Source of the DNA: Porphyromonadaceae bacterium CG2_30_38_12
GTDB taxonomy: Bacteria > Bacteroidota > Bacteroidia > Bacteroidales > Paludibacteraceae
Direction: 5' to 3'
Length of the DNA stretch: 34,018 bases
Assembly (NCBI GenBank): GCA_001873635.1
Contig: MNZK01000046.1
Coordinates: 1-34,018, forward strand
Each line of letters begins with the position of its first letter. Within the stretch, counting starts at the first letter, position 1. The position numbers and the translations under genes are program-made. Of the stretch, positions 17,657-26,296 are shown piece after piece. The notes below the pieces were generated by a model that was not told the DNA's origin, made no database searches, and saw only the letters and a list, made by a program, of their open reading frames with translations.

Positions 17657-19654
17657 TTATAACATAACATTAAAAATAGTTAGCAAAAAGATAGCCATAA
17701 TAAATATGATTCCATACAATACATACGATTGTACACGACCATTTTGAATAAATTTAAAGTAATTCACAGCATACAACAGTTGATTTGTAAATTTGTGAAT
17801 CAGAATATCTTCAAAAAAATCGTGATAATGCGATACATAACGTTTCGGAGTTGGAAAAATGTCGCCAGCACCTAATTCTTTATATTCTTTGCGTTCCAAC
17901 ACTATAAAATTGAACATTTTGCTCAACGATTTGGAAAATGATTTGCCTGTATATTGCTGTTGCGCATTGCCAGCAGTGTATCCACAGCCCCAAGTAGCAG
18001 CTATGGAGACCATTTTACCGCGCGTAACCCAAGCACGTAAACCCCAAACAACCAACGCAAGCACAATAATCAACAACGAATACAAACTAATTTGCTGTAG
18101 CAATTGGCTATAAGCCAAAAAGCCAAGCGGTTCGGGCATTGGATTCAATGGCGAAAAATGAACCATTATCTTGGCTATAACGGCAAAGAAAAATTGTGGA
18201 AAAAAAGCTACTGCCATCATTAGGGCAATGATAAAATATTGAGGAACTAACATCCAAGCACTCACTTCATGCACTTCGTGATGCAAATGCTGGCGCGGAC
18301 TACCCAAAAAAATCACGCCGAAAGATTTTGTAAAAGTAATGATAGAAAGACCACCAATCACACTCAAACCCGCAAAAGTAAGCGCAAAAAGAATGATTTG
18401 AGAAATATTGTCAAGTTGAATGCCTTGCATTAATCCATTGTAAATAAGAAATTCGGAAATAAAACCATTGAAAGGAGGCATCCCACCAATTGCCACAGCA
18501 CCAATCAGAAAAGTAAAAGCTGTGCGAGGCATCAATTTTAGTAGTCCACCTAATTTCTCCATATCGCGTGTATGCGTTTGTTGATAAACCGAACCCGCCG
18601 AGAAGAAAAGTAGCGATTTGAACAGCGAGTGATTAAGTACATGCAACAACGCCCCACCAAAGCCAAGGTAATAAAGCAAAGGCATTTTGTTAGCTAAACC
18701 CATCAATCCAATACCCATACCAATGCCGATAATGCCAATATTCTCGATAGTACAATACGCTAACATTTTTTTAAAATCACGATGCATGGCAGCATTGAGT
18801 ATCCCATACAAACCCGTAAGCACCGAAACGGTTATTATCACTTCGGCTATCAGTATATAGTCTGTTGTTAAATAGGTAATTACACGTAAAATGCCATAAA
18901 TGCCAAGTTTTACAATGACGCCCGACATAACGCCCGACACATGCGAAGGAGCAGCTGGATGGGCATGAGGTAACCAGCTATGTAGCGGAATAAAGCCGGC
19001 TTTGAGTCCAAAGCCTACAAAGAAAACCACGAATAACCAAAAATTACTGTGAGTACCAAAATAAGCTGTGAAGGCATCGAAACTAAAAGTTCCCGTTTGA
19101 AAATATACCCAAATAAAACCTATTGTTAGAAAAATAACACTGATGTGCATTTGCACCAAATAGTTAATACCTGCTTTGAGTGTCTGCGGATTATTTGAAT
19201 CAAAAATAACCAAAAACATAGACGAAAGCGACATCAATTCCCACGCTATGAGAAATGCCATACTATTTTGCAACATACATACCCACACCATCGAAAGATG
19301 AAAAAGCACAAATAATATCCAATGAAAAGTTAGCTTGCGCGATGTTTCATTATAAACGCGCAGGTAACCTGAGCCATAAATAACCCCGGTTATAACTGTA
19401 AAGTTAATGATAAGAATAAACCATGCTGAAAGTGCGTCGATGCTTACCCTCACGTCGCGCATGAGCTCACCACCCCAAAAAATGAACGAAACGGCATTGC
19501 CAGTAAGCGCAGATACTGCCAACCAACTGGTAGCCAGCGCAGATAGCATAATAGTAATAATAGCGACGTAAGCTTTTTGAGAGGCAGGAACAGCGTAAAT
19601 GACAAGAGCACCCAATAAGGCAATAATCCAACTCGAATGAATCAATTCAACCAT
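17657..19654 (-). CDS. HyfB-like antiporter subunit, first tandem copy
   Basis: A 665-residue membrane protein with the same architecture as the next gene: IAWELMSLSSMFLVIFDS, GLKAGFIPLHSWLPHAHPAAPSH, SGVIVKLGIYGILRV, CTIENIGIIGIGMG, LNHSLFKSLLFF and, in the tail, WGCGYTAGNAQQQYTGKSF. First gene of the six-gene operon. I put the start at the ATG at 19654 (MVELIHSSWIIALL): a longer frame begins at 19711, inside a -7 promoter box at 19709-19716, so it cannot be the translated start from that promoter. With the second copy and the HyfF-like protein, the complex has three antiporter-type subunits, the same number as Hyf and complex I. Confidence 0.87.
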   Translation of the reverse strand: MVELIHSSWIIALLGALVIYAVPASQKAYVAIITIMLSALATSWLAVSALTGNAVSFIFWGGELMRDVRVSIDALSAWFILIINFTVITGVIYGSGYLRVYNETSRKLTFHWILFVLFHLSMVWVCMLQNSMAFLIAWELMSLSSMFLVIFDSNNPQTLKAGINYLVQMHISVIFLTIGFIWVYFQTGTFSFDAFTAYFGTHSNFWLFVVFFVGFGLKAGFIPLHSWLPHAHPAAPSHVSGVMSGVIVKLGIYGILRVITYLTTDYILIAEVIITVSVLTGLYGILNAAMHRDFKKMLAYCTIENIGIIGIGMGIGLMGLANKMPLLYYLGFGGALLHVLNHSLFKSLLFFSAGSVYQQTHTRDMEKLGGLLKLMPRTAFTFLIGAVAIGGMPPFNGFISEFLIYNGLMQGIQLDNISQIILFALTFAGLSVIGGLSIITFTKSFGVIFLGSPRQHLHHEVHEVSAWMLVPQYFIIALMMAVAFFPQFFFAVIAKIMVHFSPLNPMPEPLGFLAYSQLLQQISLYSLLIIVLALVVWGLRAWVTRGKMVSIAATWGCGYTAGNAQQQYTGKSFSKSLSKMFNFIVLERKEYKELGAGDIFPTPKRYVSHYHDFFEDILIHKFTNQLLYAVNYFKFIQNGRVQSYVLYGIIFIMAIFLLTIFNVML

Positions 19655-19708
19655 GAGATAAAGAATTTTAGAAGCAAAAAAAGAATAGAAAGGTGTTGAA
19701 ATTTTTTG

Positions 19709-19716
19709 CAAAGGTA
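19709..19716 (-). promoter_or_regulatory. -7 box of the Hyf-like operon
   Basis: On the minus strand TACCTTTG matches TAnnTTTG. It lies 54 bases upstream of the ATG at 19654. A good TTG at the -33 distance was not found, so the promoter may depend on an activator. Confidence 0.5.
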
Positions 19717-19814
19717 GTGTTTTTGAACGAAATGTGTTTGCTAAAAAGTGTTTAAAGTTATCTTGATCATGCTGAAGCTATTAACAAATAATTTTTCGTT
19801 CTAAATATTTGGTT

Positions 19815-19822
19815 TATCTTTG
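19815..19822 (+). promoter_or_regulatory. -7 box of the ClC gene
   Basis: TATCTTTG matches the Bacteroidota -7 consensus and is 27 bases upstream of the ATG at 19850. The -33 TTG is not clear at the usual spacing. Confidence 0.5.
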
Positions 19823-19849
19823 TAAAAGTTTTTTTTGAATGAAACATAT

Positions 19850-21631
19850 ATGATAAATAAAAATTTGTGGTATTATAAAATGATTATTTGGCGCGAAAAG
19901 CATATCAATCAACGTCAATTTTTGTTAATTCTAAGTCTTGTCATAGGTTTTTTTGCAGCATTAGCAGCATTTATTCTTAAAAGCAGTATTCACCTCATTC
20001 AATATCTCCTCACTGAAAATTTCAGCAAACATTCCGTCAATTTTTGGTACCTGGTGTTTCCTGCAATTGGTATTTTAATCACCTCTATTTTTGTTCGCAA
20101 AATTGTAAAAGACGATATAAGTCATGGCGTAACGCGCATTTTATATGCCATTTCGCAGCGTAAAAGTATAATTAAGTTGCACAATACCTGGTCGTCACTT
20201 GTGGGAAGCTCTATTACCATTGGTTTTGGCGGTTCGGTAGGAGCCGAAGCTCCGATTGTGCTCACCGGCTCTGCAATTGGCTCCAATTTGGGGAAATTTT
20301 TTAAATTAGACCAAAAAACGCTAATGCTATTGGTTGGTTGCGGTGCCGCTGGAGCCATTGGTGGCATTTTCAAAGCTCCCATTGCAGGTATGGTTTTCGT
20401 GTTGGAAGTACTCATGTTGGATATGACACTTACCTCTATTATTCCATTGCTTATTTCGTCAATCACAGCCACAGCCACAGCCTATATTTTATCGGGCGAT
20501 GCTTTTATGTTTCCATCCAAAGTTATCGAGCCATTTGCAATCGAACGTATTCCTTTTCTTATTTTATTAGGCATCATCTGTGGTTTAATATCCCTTTATT
20601 TTACACGCGGCATGAATAGAATCGAAAGCATTTTTCGACGATTCAAAAGCCCGTATTCCAAATTGGCATTGGGCGGTGGTATGCTTAGTTTGCTCATCTT
20701 TATTTTTCCACCTCTTTACGGCGAAGGCTACGATACCATAATTGCCCTACTCATTGGCGATGCGCCTACGGTGCTTGACAGAAGCTTTTTTTTACAGTTT
20801 GGCAGTAGTCCGTGGGTGCTGATTATTTATTTAATTTTAATAATCGGTTTCAAAATTTTTGCCTCAGCAGCTACAAATGGCGCTGGAGGCGTTGGCGGAA
20901 TTTTTGCCCCATCGCTTTTTATTGGTGCCATTACAGGTTTTGTTGTTTCCAATGTGCTTGCATTGGTTGGTTTTCATGTGCCTGTGGAGAATTTCGCATT
21001 AGCTGGCATGTCGGGCGTCATGTCGGGCGTCATGCACGCACCACTTACGGGTATTTTCTTAATAGCTGAATTAACAGGTAGTTACAGTCTGTTTATGACG
21101 CTTATGATTGTCTCTACGGTTTCCTATCTCACGATTATTCTTTTTGAACCTCATAGCTTGTATGCCATGCGTTTAGCTCAAAAAGGTGAATTATTAACTC
21201 ACAACAAAGACAAAGCAGTTCTCACCTTGCTAAAAACCGAAAATGTAATCGAAACAGACCTTACAGAGTTATCCCCTTTAATGTCATTAGGCGAGTTGGT
21301 TAAGATAATCTCGCAATCGAACCGAAATATTTTTCCCGTAGTGGAACCGGTTAGTCGCCTTTTAATGGGTGTTTTATTGTTAGACGAGGTGCGAAATATT
21401 ATGTTCCGTCCCGAATTATACAAACGTTTTACAGTAGGTCAGTTAATGATTTCGCCACCAGCGAAAATTAATTATAATCTACCTATGGAAAAGGTTATGC
21501 AGATTTTTGAAGACACCGGCGCTTGGAATTTACCGGTAATTGATGACCAAAAACGTTACGTAGGATTTGTTTCTAAATCAAAGATATTCAGTTCATATCG
21601 GCATGTATTGGTACATTTTTCCGATGAATAG
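19850..21631 (+). CDS. ClC-family chloride channel/exchanger with C-terminal CBS pair
   Basis: A 593-residue protein with a ClC membrane core (residues ~20-430, 18 helices in the family) followed by two CBS domains (~440-590: VIETDLTELSPLMSLGELV and LMISPPAKINYNLPMEKVMQIF). Signature regions are GSVGAEAPIVLTGSAIGS, which keeps the gating Glu of the usual GxEGP motif although its last Gly is Ala, and AGGVGGIFAPSLFIGA, the third motif. The first motif, usually GSGIP, reads ISHGVTR, so the central Ser is replaced. Keeping the gating Glu is compatible with either channel or H+/Cl- exchanger. I start at the ATG at 19850; an in-frame TTG at 19835 is also possible. Divergent from the Hyf-like operon. 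Confidence 0.9.
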   Translation: MINKNLWYYKMIIWREKHINQRQFLLILSLVIGFFAALAAFILKSSIHLIQYLLTENFSKHSVNFWYLVFPAIGILITSIFVRKIVKDDISHGVTRILYAISQRKSIIKLHNTWSSLVGSSITIGFGGSVGAEAPIVLTGSAIGSNLGKFFKLDQKTLMLLVGCGAAGAIGGIFKAPIAGMVFVLEVLMLDMTLTSIIPLLISSITATATAYILSGDAFMFPSKVIEPFAIERIPFLILLGIICGLISLYFTRGMNRIESIFRRFKSPYSKLALGGGMLSLLIFIFPPLYGEGYDTIIALLIGDAPTVLDRSFFLQFGSSPWVLIIYLILIIGFKIFASAATNGAGGVGGIFAPSLFIGAITGFVVSNVLALVGFHVPVENFALAGMSGVMSGVMHAPLTGIFLIAELTGSYSLFMTLMIVSTVSYLTIILFEPHSLYAMRLAQKGELLTHNKDKAVLTLLKTENVIETDLTELSPLMSLGELVKIISQSNRNIFPVVEPVSRLLMGVLLLDEVRNIMFRPELYKRFTVGQLMISPPAKINYNLPMEKVMQIFEDTGAWNLPVIDDQKRYVGFVSKSKIFSSYRHVLVHFSDE

Positions 21632-21679
21632 AGAGACACTGCTTATTCCTATTTATCTTTTAAAAAATTCAACACAATT

Positions 21680-21886
21680 ATGACAAAACAAAAACTCACC
21701 TATAACGAAGCTGTTCGAGAATTGGAAAGTATCCTCTCCGAATTAGAGAATAACAAAATGCTAACTATGGATGACATAGCCGCTCAGGTAAAACGAGCAG
21801 CCATATTGATGGAATTTTGCAAAAAACAACTCCACGAAATGGATAAAGAGTTGGAAAAAATTATGGACGAGGTTGATAAAATCTAA
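21680..21886 (+). CDS. xseB: Exodeoxyribonuclease VII small subunit
   Basis: A 68-residue, highly charged helical protein with TYNEAVRELESILSELENN, the standard XseB N-terminus, and a heptad-like C-terminal helix. XseB binds the large subunit XseA in the cytoplasm to form exonuclease VII, which degrades single-stranded DNA in mismatch repair and recombination. xseA, which is often adjacent, is not in this window. The gene follows the ClC gene by 48 bases and ends at a terminator, and is probably read through from ClC. Confidence 0.9.
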   Translation: MTKQKLTYNEAVRELESILSELENNKMLTMDDIAAQVKRAAILMEFCKKQLHEMDKELEKIMDEVDKI

Positions 21887-21922
21887 ATTGAATGCTAAGT
21901 ATTCAGCAATCAATAATTTTTT
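21887..21922 (+). terminator. Rho-independent terminator after xseB
   Basis: ATTGA (21887-21891) and TGCT pair with AGCA and TCAAT (21910-21914) across one A-A mismatch and an 8-base loop, followed by AATTTTTT. It starts just inside the intergenic gap after the xseB stop and would end the ClC-xseB transcript before the convergent ilvE. Confidence 0.65.
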
Positions 21923-21966
21923 AAAACTCCCAAAATAAACAAAGGCTTAGGGCAAAAAAATATTCG

Positions 21967-22980
21967 TTAGAGTATAGTTACCCAACCGTGTGTATCGGCT
22001 TCATCGCCATACTGTATAGCCCGCAGTTTATGATAAAGTTTGTCGCACACAGGTCCGGGTTTACCATCTTTTGCAAAAATGTAGCTAATATTTTCATCGT
22101 AGTCGTCAATGCGTTCAATTGGGCTAATAACAGCTGCTGTACCACAAGCACCAGCTTCAGCAAATGTGGCAAGCTCTTCCACCGGCACGTGCCTGGTTTC
22201 AACTTTCATACCTAACTCCTGAGCCAGTATCATCAAACTACTGTTCGTAATAGAAGGCAAAATTGATTGCGATTTTGGAGTAATATAGGTATTATTTTTA
22301 ATACCAAAAAAATTGGCTGCACCACATTCGTCAATATACTTTTTCTCCTTAGCATCTAAGTAAAAAATGTTGGAATAACCCAATTCGTGAGCACGCTGAC
22401 CAGCTACTAAACTCGCAGCATAATTACCACCAACTTTGAATTTGCCCATGCCCAAGGGTGCTGAGCGATCAAACTCGCGCATGATAACAAAAGGAGTCGT
22501 TTGAAAACCTCCCTTAAAATAAGGTCCTACGGGCGTTACAAAAACGATAAACATATACTCTTCAGAGGGTTTCACGCCAATTTGTGGACCACTTCCAAAA
22601 AGTACAGGGCGTATATACAGGGCAGCACCCGACTCGTAGGGTGGCACAAAACGTTCATTTAATTTCACAACTTTCAACACAGCTTCTTCAAAAACTTCTA
22701 CCGGTACTTGCGCCATCATGGTACCTTTACTCGAATCCTGCATGCGCAAAGCATTAGCATGCATACGAAAAATGCGCGTTTTACCATCCTTACCTTTAAA
22801 TGCTTTCAGACCCTCGAACGATTCCTGACCGTAGTGTAGTGCTGTAGCTGAAATATGCAAGTTAAGATATTCTGTGTCATGCACTTCAAGCTCACCCCAT
22901 GAACCGTTTTTGTAGTTACATCGGATGTTGAAATCTGTTTTAATATACCCAAAACCCAAATTCTCCCAATCAATTTCCAT
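21967..22980 (-). CDS. ilvE: Branched-chain amino acid aminotransferase
   Basis: A 337-residue PLP enzyme of fold type IV that transfers the amino group between glutamate and the keto acids of leucine, isoleucine and valine. Typical stretches are LHYGQESFEGLKAF, RMHANALRM, the lysine-bearing region VGGNYAASLVAGQRAHELGY, IDECGAANFFGI and GTAAVISPIERI. Length and order match the long (eukaryote-like) IlvE group common in Bacteroidota. I begin at the ATG at 22980 (MEIDWENLGFGYIKTDF), because the four codons before it are not seen in the family. Stands alone, convergent with xseB. Confidence 0.93.
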   Translation of the reverse strand: MEIDWENLGFGYIKTDFNIRCNYKNGSWGELEVHDTEYLNLHISATALHYGQESFEGLKAFKGKDGKTRIFRMHANALRMQDSSKGTMMAQVPVEVFEEAVLKVVKLNERFVPPYESGAALYIRPVLFGSGPQIGVKPSEEYMFIVFVTPVGPYFKGGFQTTPFVIMREFDRSAPLGMGKFKVGGNYAASLVAGQRAHELGYSNIFYLDAKEKKYIDECGAANFFGIKNNTYITPKSQSILPSITNSSLMILAQELGMKVETRHVPVEELATFAEAGACGTAAVISPIERIDDYDENISYIFAKDGKPGPVCDKLYHKLRAIQYGDEADTHGWVTIL

Positions 22981-23045
22981 ACTATGACACACTAAAATTA
23001 TGAAAAAATAAAATCATATTTGAACGAATAAAAAAAGGAACAAAA

Positions 23046-23906
23046 TCAATGTGCCATTTCTTCTAATTTAGCCTTCACATCCTCCATTAACCATCGAGGT
23101 GTGGAAGTGGCACCACAGATTCCAATTTTTTTTGATAAATCAATATTTAAACCAACTAATTCCGAAGGTTCTGATACAATGTAAGTTTCTTCGTTAATGG
23201 ACTTGGCATGTTCGTAAAGAACTTTACCATTCGAGCTTTTTTTGCCACTTACAAAAATCACAATATCGTTTTCTTTTGCAAAGGTAGTAATATTTGGGAT
23301 TCTATTGGCTACCTGACGACAAATTGTATCGGAAAATTCCAATTCAGCATCATTTTCCATTTTATATTTTACTGTCTCAACCAACTGATTAAAACCTGAT
23401 AGCGACTTTGTTGTTTGCGAAAATAGACGAATGTTTTTTGTGAAATCTACTTTATCCAACTCACCTTCGTCTTCGATAACTACCGCATTACCATCAATCT
23501 GTCCGAGTAAGCCATTCACTTCGGCATGACCATGATGCCCGTATATAACTAGTTGCGTATCGGGCGTGGGAATAGTTTCGTAAGCTTTTTTAATGCGCGA
23601 CTGTAATTTCAAAACCACAGGGCACGAGGCATCCACTATAGTTATGTTGTTTCGCTTCGCTATTTCGTAGGTACTGGGTGGTTCTCCATGGGCTCGGAGC
23701 AACACTTTTACATCGTGCAATTGCTCAAACTGAGCATGATCGATGGTAATTAATCCCATGTTTGCAAGTCGTTCCACTTCTTTGCCGTTGTGTACAATAT
23801 CTCCCAAGCTATAAAGCGTTTGCCCTTTGGCTAATTCATCTTCGGCTTTTTGAATTGCATTTACAACGCCAAAACAAAAACCTGATTTTTTATCTATTTC
23901 TATCAT
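23046..23906 (-). CDS. ispH: 4-hydroxy-3-methylbut-2-enyl diphosphate reductase
   Basis: The last enzyme of the MEP isoprenoid pathway, making IPP and DMAPP in the cytoplasm with one iron-sulfur cluster. The 286 residues show the three expected cysteine regions: GFCFGVVNA (Cys11), VDASCPVV (Cys95) and SDTIC (Cys196), plus the substrate-binding YGHHGHAEVNG and the C-terminal GICGATSTPRWLMEDV. Length is normal. It follows cmk by 67 bases, the usual gene pair in Bacteroidota, so the two are likely cotranscribed. Confidence 0.94.
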   Translation of the reverse strand: MIEIDKKSGFCFGVVNAIQKAEDELAKGQTLYSLGDIVHNGKEVERLANMGLITIDHAQFEQLHDVKVLLRAHGEPPSTYEIAKRNNITIVDASCPVVLKLQSRIKKAYETIPTPDTQLVIYGHHGHAEVNGLLGQIDGNAVVIEDEGELDKVDFTKNIRLFSQTTKSLSGFNQLVETVKYKMENDAELEFSDTICRQVANRIPNITTFAKENDIVIFVSGKKSSNGKVLYEHAKSINEETYIVSEPSELVGLNIDLSKKIGICGATSTPRWLMEDVKAKLEEMAH

Positions 23907-23973
23907 TCAATTATTTGCATTAAATTGTTATCCTCTTTTAAAAAAAAACTTTTATCTTTTTGAATAGTTTTTA

Positions 23974-24666
23974 TCAGTGAACTAACGTTTTTTCGTCAAA
24001 TAATGTTCGCAAAATTTTACTTTGTTCGGCAAGCGATAAATTAGAATTATCAATTTCAATAGCATCAACAGCTTTGCGAAGTGGACTTTCGGCACGGTTT
24101 TGATCTCTGTCATCGCGCTCTTTCACATTAGCCAGAACAGCCTCGAAATCAACCGTTTCTCCTTTGGCAAGCATTTCTTTCATGCGTCGTTGCGCTCTTA
24201 TTTGGGGCGATGCAGTTAAAAATATTTTTAACTCAGCCTCCGGAAAAACAACCGTACCAATATCGCGACCATCCATCACAATGCCTTTCTCTGTACCCAT
24301 AAGTTGCTGCTGCCTAACTAATTCACGCCGCACAGCTGCCAGCGTACTTACACGACTTGCTCCATTAGCAACTTCCAAGGTGCGAATCTCATTTTCAACA
24401 TTTTCATCGTTCAAATAAATTTCCGATTTACCATCTTCAGTCGTTTTAAAATAGAGCTTTATTTCGCTGATTGATTGGTTGATTGCTTCTTCATTCATTG
24501 TGGTGGCACCCATCAATCCCTTGCGAATGCAGAACAGGGAAACTGCACGATACATAGCGCCCGTATCCACATACACATACCCTTTTTCACCTGCAAGTGC
24601 TTTTGCCATGGTGCTTTTTCCGCAGGACGAGAAGCCATCGATAGCTACAATTATTTTTTTTTGCAT
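23974..24666 (-). CDS. cmk: Cytidylate kinase
   Basis: A 230-residue nucleoside monophosphate kinase that phosphorylates CMP/dCMP with ATP. Evidence: P-loop GFSSCGKSTMAKALA at residues ~11-25, YVDTGAMYRAVSLF, VMDGRDIGTVVFPEA and the C-terminal lid region LTASPQIRAQRRMKE. Length matches bacterial Cmk. It is upstream of ispH on the same strand. A possible -7 box TAACTTTG is at 24739-24746 on the minus strand. Confidence 0.95.
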   Translation of the reverse strand: MQKKIIVAIDGFSSCGKSTMAKALAGEKGYVYVDTGAMYRAVSLFCIRKGLMGATTMNEEAINQSISEIKLYFKTTEDGKSEIYLNDENVENEIRTLEVANGASRVSTLAAVRRELVRQQQLMGTEKGIVMDGRDIGTVVFPEAELKIFLTASPQIRAQRRMKEMLAKGETVDFEAVLANVKERDDRDQNRAESPLRKAVDAIEIDNSNLSLAEQSKILRTLFDEKTLVH

Positions 24667-24738
24667 GCTTTGAATTTTATTATAAGCGTATGATTCTTTT
24701 AATTATTTTTTGTTTTGCTTAATACTGAAAAATGAATG

Positions 24739-24746
24739 CAAAGTTA
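24739..24746 (-). promoter_or_regulatory. Candidate -7 box for cmk-ispH
   Basis: TAACTTTG on the minus strand fits TAnnTTTG and lies 73 bases upstream of the cmk ATG at 24666. No TTG at the canonical spacing was seen, so this is a weak call. Confidence 0.35.
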
Positions 24747-24916
24747 ATTAAAAGAAGCCAAATTTAGACTTGCAATTTTTTTTGTTTCAGAGGATAAAAA
24801 TATTTTTTAATTTTTCAGAATGCCTATCACACTACATATCAAAGAAATAACTTGCTTTAACAGATAAATATCTTATATTGTTCACGAAAAATTTTAGATT
24901 AAACAAAAATATATTG

Positions 24917-24924
24917 TATTTTTG
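24917..24924 (+). promoter_or_regulatory. -7 box for the RseC-family gene and possibly rnf
   Basis: TATTTTTG fits TAnnTTTG. It lies 29 bases upstream of the ATG at 24953 and makes starts before about 24930 unlikely. The -33 element is not clear. Confidence 0.45.
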
Positions 24925-24952
24925 CACCCAAATTGCAATGTGGACATTACAA

Positions 24953-25366
24953 ATGAGCCAAAAAATAGAACATAATGGTATTATCACACATATTGATGGC
25001 AAAGCTATGCAAGTCAGTATCGTTCAAGTTTCAGCTTGTAGCTCCTGCCATGCCAAAGGCGCTTGTTCGTCATCGGATATGGATGAAAAAGTAATTTTGG
25101 TTGAAAACAACGATCAGAGCTTACAAATAGGCGATGCCGTGATTCTTACAGGTGAATCTTCAATGGGACTTTTTGCTGTTCTGATAGCTTTTGTGATTCC
25201 ATTTCTACTTATCCTATTCATCCTACTTATTTTACCTGCTTACACTACCAACGAAGCACTGGCTGGTACGCTGGCATTGGGCACACTTATTCCCTATTAC
25301 CTCCTTTTATCTTTATTCAAATCAAAACTCAAAAATAAATTAAAATTTACTGCAACTAAAGTTTAG
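24953..25366 (+). CDS. RseC/MucC-family (SoxR-reducing system) protein
   Basis: A 137-residue membrane protein. The N-terminal part begins SQKIEHNGIITHIDGKAMQVSIVQ and contains a cysteine cluster ACSSCHAKGACSSSD (Cys29, Cys32, Cys38). Two membrane helices follow (~67-85 and ~95-115) with a basic tail. This is the RseC family, which in Bacteroidota and Proteobacteria is commonly placed next to rnf genes, as here (rnfB starts 84 bases after its stop). In E. coli the family works with Rnf/Rsx to keep SoxR reduced, but here its partner is inferred only from position. The start follows from the family N-terminus; the frame upstream has no homology. Confidence 0.85.
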   Translation: MSQKIEHNGIITHIDGKAMQVSIVQVSACSSCHAKGACSSSDMDEKVILVENNDQSLQIGDAVILTGESSMGLFAVLIAFVIPFLLILFILLILPAYTTNEALAGTLALGTLIPYYLLLSLFKSKLKNKLKFTATKV

Positions 25367-25393
25367 TATTATTTAAAAACTGACCTATTTGCT

Positions 25394-25441
25394 AATTGAT
25401 ATAACCGATTTTTAAATTGATATATTTTCAAATTAATTGAT
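25394..25441 (+). repeat. Three AATTGAT direct repeats before rnfB
   Basis: AATTGAT occurs at 25394-25400, 25415-25421 and 25435-25441, 21 and 20 bases apart, so all lie on one face of the helix just upstream of the rnfB start. The first two extend to AATTGATAT. The region is A/T-rich, so chance is a real possibility. Confidence 0.35.
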
Positions 25442-25450
25442 TAATTGCAC

Positions 25451-26296
25451 ATGAATACAATTGTTTTAGCTCTTATAATATTGGGATTAGTGGGTGCCGT
25501 TTCATCCATAATTCTTTTTTTTGTTGCCAAAAAATTTCAGGTTTTTGAAGATGTTCGTATTGCTCAAGTAGAAGAGGCTTTGCCTGCTGCCAACTGTGGT
25601 GGCTGTGGCTTTCCAGGCTGTCATGGTTTTGCCAATGCCTGTGTGAGCGCTCCTTCGCTCGATGGCTTGCTGTGTCCGGTAGGTGGCAATCAAACGATGC
25701 AAAAAGTAGCTGCTATTATGGGCAGAACGGCAGTGGAATCTGCTCCTACAGTGGCGGTAGTTCGTTGTGGTGGCACCTGCGACCACCGTCCGCGTACCAG
25801 CGACTACGATGGGGTGAAACATTGTTTTATTGCTCACAATTTGTACAGTGGCGAAACGGGCTGTTCGTTTGGATGCTTGGGCTTAGGCGATTGCGAAGTA
25901 GCATGCGAATTTGATGCTATACACGTAAATCCCATCACAAAACTGCCAGAAGTGGACGAGGAAAAATGTACCTCCTGCGGTGCCTGCGTCAAAGCATGTC
26001 CAAAACTATTGATAGAGTTGCGCAAAAAAGGACCCAAATCGCGTCGCATTTATGTGAGTTGTCGCAACGAAGACAAAGGACACATTGCCCGTAAATCGTG
26101 CGATGTGGGCTGTATTGCCTGCGGAAAATGTGAAAAAGTATGTCCTCACGGCGCTATAACAATAAGCAATAATTTAGCATTTATTAACGATGATGCTTGC
26201 AAACTTTGTAGAAAATGTGTCGAAGTATGCCCAACCAACGCTATTGTTGAACTGAACTTTCCTCCACGTAAAGTTAAAGAAGAATCACTTGTATGA
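25451..26296 (+). CDS. rnfB: Rnf complex subunit B (long ferredoxin form)
   Basis: An approximately 281-residue iron-sulfur subunit of the Rnf complex, which links electron flow between reduced ferredoxin and NAD to Na+ or H+ transport. It has an N-terminal membrane helix, then the Fe-S domain ANCGGCGFPGCHGFANACV, a middle cysteine-rich region (CSFGCLGLGDCEVACEFDA) and further [4Fe-4S] motifs CTSCGACVKACP, CIACGKCEKVCP and CKLCRKCVEVCP. The many clusters match the long RnfB of Bacteroidota and clostridia. ATG at 25451 gives MNTIVLALIILG; an in-frame TTG six bases before is less likely. Its last four bases overlap the rnfC start, and it is the first of six genes in the order B-C-D-G-E-A. Confidence 0.95.
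   Translation: MNTIVLALIILGLVGAVSSIILFFVAKKFQVFEDVRIAQVEEALPAANCGGCGFPGCHGFANACVSAPSLDGLLCPVGGNQTMQKVAAIMGRTAVESAPTVAVVRCGGTCDHRPRTSDYDGVKHCFIAHNLYSGETGCSFGCLGLGDCEVACEFDAIHVNPITKLPEVDEEKCTSCGACVKACPKLLIELRKKGPKSRRIYVSCRNEDKGHIARKSCDVGCIACGKCEKVCPHGAITISNNLAFINDDACKLCRKCVEVCPTNAIVELNFPPRKVKEESLV

Noticed and set aside
11071-19654. A functional [NiFe] hydrogenase or formate hydrogenlyase
   Set aside because: All four NiFe cysteines of the large subunit are absent, and no maturation genes or formate dehydrogenase are nearby.
11071-19654. Ordinary complex I (nuo) operon or Mrp antiporter operon
   Set aside because: Gene order, the HyfE-type subunit, the HyfB C-terminal tail and the lack of nuoA, J, K, E, F, G point to the Hyf/Ehr type. 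Mrp operons lack NuoH- and NuoCD-like subunits.
19655-19711. Upstream extension of the first HyfB-like gene to 19711
   Set aside because: The codons fall in and just after the -7 promoter box (19709-19716), and MVELIHSSWIIALL at 19654 begins the first membrane helix as expected.
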